This document shows, piece by piece, positions 12,747-16,649 of a DNA stretch of 16,649 nucleotides. The position numbers and the translations under genes are program-made. The stretch lies in assembly GCA_017556845.1 (NCBI GenBank), contig JAFYMA010000132.1, forward strand, positions 1 to 16,649, written 5' to 3'. Numbering within the stretch: position 1 is the first letter of the stretch; every line of letters begins with the position of its first letter. The notes under the pieces were generated by a model that made no database searches, had not been told where the DNA came from, and worked only from the letters and a program-made list of their open reading frames with translations. Source of the DNA: Clostridia bacterium. Its GTDB lineage: Bacteria; Bacillota; Clostridia; Oscillospirales; CAG-272.

Positions 12747-14801
12747 ATGAAGCAGACGTTGAAAAGCCTTCTTAAAAACCGTGCCGTATGGGCGTTGTGT
12801 GCCATACTGATAACGGTTCTTTGCGAGGTATTCATATTCAATTTTCAATCATTCAAGCTAAACGGTGACTATACGAAGATCACCCCGAATCTTGAAAATG
12901 CCGTTATAAGCGGATTTGACGTAACTGACGAGGGACTTATCTCAACGTCAAGAAATCCCTTTATAGAATTTACGAACATAAACGCAAAAATAGGAACTCT
13001 GTATATAAACGCAACGCTCGAAGAGGACGCCTGCGTTGCATATACCGTCGATTTCACCGACAGCACGAATGCCTCTTACAGATTGAGAACAGGCCTCGTT
13101 GACGGCAAAATAGCATACAACGCCGAAAATACGAAATACGTTGACTGTCAGTTTTCAGGAAACGTCGAAAAGCTGAAAATAAAGTTCTCTCTTGATTCCG
13201 GCGAAACTCTCGTTATAGCAAAAAACGGAATATCATTCAACAAGGATATTCCCGTGGACTTTTCGTTTTTACGTGTCGGCGTAATACTTTTATGCGTTTT
13301 TCTCGGATATTTCCTTTTGAAAAGCCGTGCCGTCAATCTTGATATTGAAAGCTCGCAGATAACGGTAAATACCGTAACGGCGATCGTCTGCATCGCCGCC
13401 TGCCTTTGCGCAATGCTTATGACTCCGAATCTGCTCGGAAAAAGCATCGCTCAGCCAAACGGAGATCAGATAACGAAGGAGCTTGTCGACGCCTTTGCAG
13501 ATGGCAGAATTACCCTTGACCGTCAGGTTGAAGAGGAGCTTTTGAAGCTGAAAAATCCGTACGACTGGAGCGAAAGGCTCGAAAACGGTACAAGCTACGC
13601 ATGGGACCACGTAATGTTTGAGGGAAGATACTATTCCTATTACGGAATTGCACCCGTCATACTGCTGTTTTTGCCGTTCCATTTAATAACGGGCGATTAC
13701 TTTTCGACCGCCTTTGCGGTATTTCTTTTCGGCTGTATCGGATTAATATTTCTATCACTGTTTTTCAGATCGCTTTGCCGTAGATTTTTCGGCAAAATAA
13801 GCGTCGGAATGTACACCTGCGCCCTTTTAACGCTCGTTCTGAGCTGCGGAGTATGGTACTGCTTTATGACTCCGAACTTTTACGAAATAGCACAGAACTG
13901 CGGCTTTATGTTCGTGTGTCTGGGCGCGTATTTCCTTGTATCAAGCGGAATATTTTCAGAAAACGTATCAAAAATAAAAATATGCTTATCAAGCGTATTT
14001 TTGTCCCTTGCAGTGTTGAGCCGTCCCACGACGGCAGTCTGGTGCATAGCCGCAGTAGCGTTTATTTCATTCGGTGCGTTCGATATGAAAAAGGGCGGAA
14101 AGAAAGCAAGATCCATCATCGGATTTTTATCGTGCGCTCTTATTCCGTTTGCGGTTATCGGCTCTGTGCAGATGATATACAATTACGCGCGGTTCGGATC
14201 GTTTACCGACTTCGGAATACAGTATTCACTTACCATAAACGATTTTACACGCTCGGAATACTCACCGCAGATGGCTTTCATCGGCTTTTACAATTTCCTT
14301 TTTGCATTCCCCGTTATAAAGCCGGAATTTCCGTTTATATTCTCGAATTTCTCCGATCTCGGCGTAAACGGATATTACTTTATCGCAAACAGAGTTGCAA
14401 TAGGTCAGTTTTTCCGCGTTATACCGACGTTTGCATTCTTGCTCTTGCCGTATGCGGTACGGTCGCTTGAAAAGGGCAGAAAAGCCGTGTTTTCATCACT
14501 GTGGACACTGTGCTGTGTAATACTGCCGTGCATCGTTATCTATTCCATCTGGGAAAGCGGATACGGCGTAAGATATTGCGTGGACTTTTCCTGGCAGATG
14601 ACGGCAGGTGCGTTCGTAATTCTTTTTATTCTTTATCAAAAGAGCCAAAACGAAGCTATTAAAAGGCTGTGCCGCTATGCCATTGTAATAAGTCTTTTTG
14701 CGTGTGCTTTCGTAAACATCGCATCGTTTATAGAGTACGGCTCGTCATCGAACGAAGCCGTTATCGCACAGCTTGCAAAAACGCTTGAATTCTGGAAATA
14801 A
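12747..14801 (+). CDS. Multi-pass membrane protein, probable GT-C-type glycosyltransferase
   Basis: 684-residue integral membrane protein. One N-terminal helix (about 13-31) precedes an extracytoplasmic beta-rich region of about 140 residues (32-172), then about ten further helices from 173 on. Between the third helix (about 208-225) and the next lies a soluble loop with acidic residues (Asp240, Glu245, Asp248). It is followed by YAWDHVMFEGRYYSYYGIAP at 284-303 and LLFLPFHL. That loop-plus-motif layout is typical of lipid-linked-sugar GT-C enzymes (GT39/PMT- and GT83-like). They transfer sugars from polyprenyl phosphate on the outer face of the membrane. The GtrB-like gene directly downstream supports this. 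I cannot assign the acceptor. The SD (AAAGGA) is 14 nt from the ATG, rather far, so initiation may be modest. A membrane protein without enzyme activity is the alternative. Confidence 0.7.
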   Translation: MKQTLKSLLKNRAVWALCAILITVLCEVFIFNFQSFKLNGDYTKITPNLENAVISGFDVTDEGLISTSRNPFIEFTNINAKIGTLYINATLEEDACVAYTVDFTDSTNASYRLRTGLVDGKIAYNAENTKYVDCQFSGNVEKLKIKFSLDSGETLVIAKNGISFNKDIPVDFSFLRVGVILLCVFLGYFLLKSRAVNLDIESSQITVNTVTAIVCIAACLCAMLMTPNLLGKSIAQPNGDQITKELVDAFADGRITLDRQVEEELLKLKNPYDWSERLENGTSYAWDHVMFEGRYYSYYGIAPVILLFLPFHLITGDYFSTAFAVFLFGCIGLIFLSLFFRSLCRRFFGKISVGMYTCALLTLVLSCGVWYCFMTPNFYEIAQNCGFMFVCLGAYFLVSSGIFSENVSKIKICLSSVFLSLAVLSRPTTAVWCIAAVAFISFGAFDMKKGGKKARSIIGFLSCALIPFAVIGSVQMIYNYARFGSFTDFGIQYSLTINDFTRSEYSPQMAFIGFYNFLFAFPVIKPEFPFIFSNFSDLGVNGYYFIANRVAIGQFFRVIPTFAFLLLPYAVRSLEKGRKAVFSSLWTLCCVILPCIVIYSIWESGYGVRYCVDFSWQMTAGAFVILFILYQKSQNEAIKRLCRYAIVISLFACAFVNIASFIEYGSSSNEAVIAQLAKTLEFWK

Positions 14802-14816
14802 AATTGAGGTAAAAAA

Positions 14817-15767
14817 ATGAAGGATACCGTAATATATCTCGTCGTTCCCTGCTATAACGAGGAGAAGATGCTCCCGATAACGCAAAAGGCTCTTTCCGAG
14901 CTTCTGAATGATATGATAAGCAGAGAAAAAATATCGCAAAAAAGCCGTATGGTGTTCGTCGATGACGGCTCAAAGGATAACACCTGGCAGATAATAGAGC
15001 GGTACTGCTCATCAGATCCGCTTGTAAAGGGGGTAAAGCTATCACGCAATAAGGGCCATCAGAACGCCCTTCTGGCAGGTCTTATGACCGTAAAGGCTGA
15101 ATGTGATGCGGCGATCTCGCTTGACGCTGACCTGCAGGACGATATCGGAGCTATTGAAAAAATGATAACCGAATACGAAAACGGCTGTGAAATAGTTTTC
15201 GGTGTGCGCAGTAAGCGTGAAAAGGACACGCTGTTCAAGCGTGCAACCGCTCGCGGATTTTACAAGGTGATGCGCTTTATGGGCGCTGATATCATTTACG
15301 ATCACGCCGACTACCGTCTTATGAGCCGCAGAGCGCTTGACGAGTTGGAAAACTTCAAGGAGGTCAACCTGTTTTTAAGGGGCATCGTTCCGATGATCGG
15401 CTTCAAAACGGGAACCGTTCTTTACGAGCGCGGCGTACGCACGCAGGGCGAAAGCAAATATCCGCTTAAAAAAATGATCGCCTTTGCCGTTGACGGTATA
15501 ACATCGCTTTCCATAAAGCCCATACGCTTTATAACCTTTCTCGGACTGTTCATTCTGTTTGCAAGCACGGCGATACTTATATATTCTCTCGTGCGTCACT
15601 TTATGGGTCATACGGTCTGGGGCTGGACGTCGCTTATGGTGTCCATCTGGGCGATCGGCGGACTTCAGCTTTTTGCCATCGGCGTCGTAGGAGAATACGT
15701 AGGAAAAATATATCTTGAAACGAAGGCACGTCCTAAATTCATTGTAGATAAATACATCGGAAATTGA
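14817..15767 (+). CDS. GT2 polyprenyl-phosphate glycosyltransferase (GtrB/DPM1-like)
   Basis: Transfers a hexose from a nucleotide sugar to polyprenyl phosphate on the cytoplasmic face, supplying the donor for outer-face GT-C enzymes. The 316 residues match the GtrB/CsbB/YfdH group. The GT2 domain has VVPCYNEE (9-16), FVDDGSKDNTW (47-57), the RNKGHQNAL element (77-85) and DADLQDD (103-109), with the metal-binding Asp103 and Asp105. HADYRLMSR and TQGESKYPLKKM follow. Two C-terminal transmembrane helices (about 233-257 and 270-295) enclose a short hairpin and end in GEYVGKIYLETKARPKF, a strong family signature. GAGGT precedes the ATG and the gap from the GT-C gene is 15 nt, so the two are likely a functional pair. 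The sugar cannot be read from sequence. No GtrA-type flippase is nearby. Confidence 0.92.
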   Translation: MKDTVIYLVVPCYNEEKMLPITQKALSELLNDMISREKISQKSRMVFVDDGSKDNTWQIIERYCSSDPLVKGVKLSRNKGHQNALLAGLMTVKAECDAAISLDADLQDDIGAIEKMITEYENGCEIVFGVRSKREKDTLFKRATARGFYKVMRFMGADIIYDHADYRLMSRRALDELENFKEVNLFLRGIVPMIGFKTGTVLYERGVRTQGESKYPLKKMIAFAVDGITSLSIKPIRFITFLGLFILFASTAILIYSLVRHFMGHTVWGWTSLMVSIWAIGGLQLFAIGVVGEYVGKIYLETKARPKFIVDKYIGN

Positions 15768-15771
15768 GAAA

Positions 15772-16281
15772 ATGAACGGAAAAAATAATATCAATATTGT
15801 TCTTGTAGAGCCCGAAATACCGCAGAACACGGGCAATATCGCACGCACCTGCGCCGCAGTCGGCGCAAGTCTGCATCTTGTAAAGCCGATGGGCTTTACG
15901 GTAGACGATAAAAAGCTGAAGCGTGCCGGGCTTGACTATTGGCACTATCTTGACATCACGTACTACGAAAGCCTTGACGATTTTTTAAAGCAAAACGAAA
16001 ACGAGGAGCTTTTCTTCTTCACGACGAAAGCTCCCCGTAAATATACGGACGTTACGTACCCGAAAAGAGTTTTTCTCGTTTTCGGAAAGGAAACGAAGGG
16101 CTTGCCTGAGCCATTGCTCTGTGCAAACCCCGAAAAATGCGTAAGGATACCTATGAAGGACGGCTTACGAAGCCTCAATCTTTCAAACTCGGCGGCAATA
16201 GCCGTATACGAGGCACTGCGCCAGAGCGATTTTGAAAATCTGAGAGGCGACGGCGTGCCCGTCACGTTCAACTGGGAATAA
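15772..16281 (+). CDS. trmL: tRNA (cytidine(34)-2'-O)-methyltransferase TrmL
   Basis: SPOUT-family methyltransferase that 2'-O-methylates the wobble base C34 or cmnm5U34 of tRNA-Leu isoacceptors. 169 residues, near the E. coli length. All three SPOUT motifs are present: EPEIPQNTGNIARTCAA (13-29), LVFGKETKGLPEPLL (102-116) and IPMKDGLRSLNLSNSAAIAV (126-145). The last two form the trefoil knot that holds S-adenosylmethionine. It starts 4 nt after the glycosyltransferase stop, so it is the last gene of that transcript and probably a passenger. No terminator follows; instead its 3' end overlaps the convergent PHP gene by 14 bp. Confidence 0.95.
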   Translation: MNGKNNINIVLVEPEIPQNTGNIARTCAAVGASLHLVKPMGFTVDDKKLKRAGLDYWHYLDITYYESLDDFLKQNENEELFFFTTKAPRKYTDVTYPKRVFLVFGKETKGLPEPLLCANPEKCVRIPMKDGLRSLNLSNSAAIAVYEALRQSDFENLRGDGVPVTFNWE

Positions 16282-16649
16282 ACTCGGAAAAATCGCCCTT
16301 GATATACTCGCTCAGCGTGTCAAAATCGGCTGATATATCACGTGATGTATGGCTGTCAGAGCCTGCCGTGAGCTTCCGTCCGCCGAGCTGATAATAAAGC
16401 TCCAGAACGTAATTGTCGGGAAACGGAAATCCCACGCCCTGACGGAAGCCCGATGAATTTACCTCAAGGCAAAGACCGTTTGAAATAACGGCGTTCAGTA
16501 TTTTCGCTATCTGTGCTTCGTATCTGCGAAGATCGAGTCTGAAGCCCGATAAATAATAGTATCTGAGCGGATACGTAAGGTGCGCAAGGCAGTCGATGCC
16601 GTCAAACACGGCGACGCCGTAAAGCTCCGAAAGATACCTTTCCCAAAGG
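16268..16649 (-). CDS. PHP-domain phosphoesterase, histidinol-phosphatase-like, C-terminal part
   Basis: C-terminal 127 codons of a minus-strand gene whose start lies beyond the right edge; the frame is open to the window end. The segment with FDGIDCLAHLTYPLRYYY matches the HisJ/HisK pattern in which an Asp and a His of the PHP metal site sit in a FD-x-x-x-H-like context. Next come LEVNSSGFRQG and LTAGSDSHTSRDI; the SDSH stands for the usual SDAH, and its Asp and His bind metal. HisJ-type enzymes dephosphorylate histidinol phosphate in histidine synthesis, but related PHP phosphoesterases share these motifs, so the exact substrate is open. TGA at 16270-16268 lies inside the end of trmL, giving a tail-to-tail overlap. 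Confidence 0.8.
   Translation of the reverse strand, partial: LWERYLSELYGVAVFDGIDCLAHLTYPLRYYYLSGFRLDLRRYEAQIAKILNAVISNGLCLEVNSSGFRQGVGFPFPDNYVLELYYQLGGRKLTAGSDSHTSRDISADFDTLSEYIKGDFSEFIPS

Noticed and set aside
13853..14470. 205-codon plus-strand open frame inside the GT-C-like gene
   Set aside because: Out-of-frame shadow of a transmembrane-rich gene, Arg/Tyr/Cys-rich and without SD.
1..16649. CRISPR arrays, tRNA or rRNA genes, integrase or transposase
   Set aside because: No regular direct-repeat array, cloverleaf-like sequence or recombinase motif was seen in any part.

Overview
The window looks like a chromosomal segment of an anaerobic, low-to-mid-GC Bacillota, most likely a gut clostridium of the Oscillospirales/Ruminococcus type. 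The basis is strong AGGAGG-type ribosome sites, many TTGACA-17-TATAAT promoters, Thr/Ser/Asp-rich linkers behind lipoprotein signal peptides, and a Firmicutes-style holin-like toxin locus. I see no tRNA, rRNA, CRISPR, phage or transposase genes. The genus is inference.

Layout. (1) 1-1437, minus strand: a two-gene unit driven by a promoter at 1408-1437. It encodes a glyoxalase-II-like metallo-beta-lactamase hydrolase and, 12 nt downstream, glutamyl-tRNA synthetase (gltX), which runs off the left edge. (2) 1534-1909: a compact type I toxin-antitoxin-like module. It has a 31-residue holin-like toxin, a convergent antisense RNA, a shared bidirectional terminator, mirrored 5' leaders, and a Shine-Dalgarno site that can be masked by a perfect hairpin. 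(3) 1943-2607: degraded genes, namely a lipoprotein with one frameshift and a 40-residue secreted remnant or peptide. (4) 2712-10928, plus strand: a probable operon of a PLP-dependent D-cysteine desulfhydrase-like enzyme, miaB, and four consecutive paralogous lipoproteins, ending at a strong terminator. (5) 10963-16281, plus strand: a consensus promoter followed by an OmpR-type response regulator, a short-loop histidine kinase, a large multi-pass GT-C-like membrane protein, a GtrB/DPM1-like polyprenyl-phosphate glycosyltransferase, and trmL. (6) 16268-16649, minus strand: the 3' part of a PHP-domain (histidinol-phosphatase-like) gene, whose end overlaps trmL tail to tail.

How the parts may work together. 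The lipoprotein array and the two-component/glycosyltransferase block both concern the cell envelope. The four lipoproteins share a signal peptide with the lipobox Cys at residue 20, a Thr/Ser/Asp-rich tether and a LolA/LppX-like beta-rich domain, single in the first and apparently doubled in the other three. The downstream block has the two parts of a lipid-linked sugar pathway: a cytoplasmic GT2 that loads polyprenyl phosphate and an outward-facing GT-C enzyme. A short-loop sensor kinase could control it. That these enzymes glycosylate the lipoprotein tethers is a hypothesis only.

The most notable finer structure is the toxin locus at 1534-1909, where promoters, leaders, terminator and SD switch can all be read directly from the sequence.
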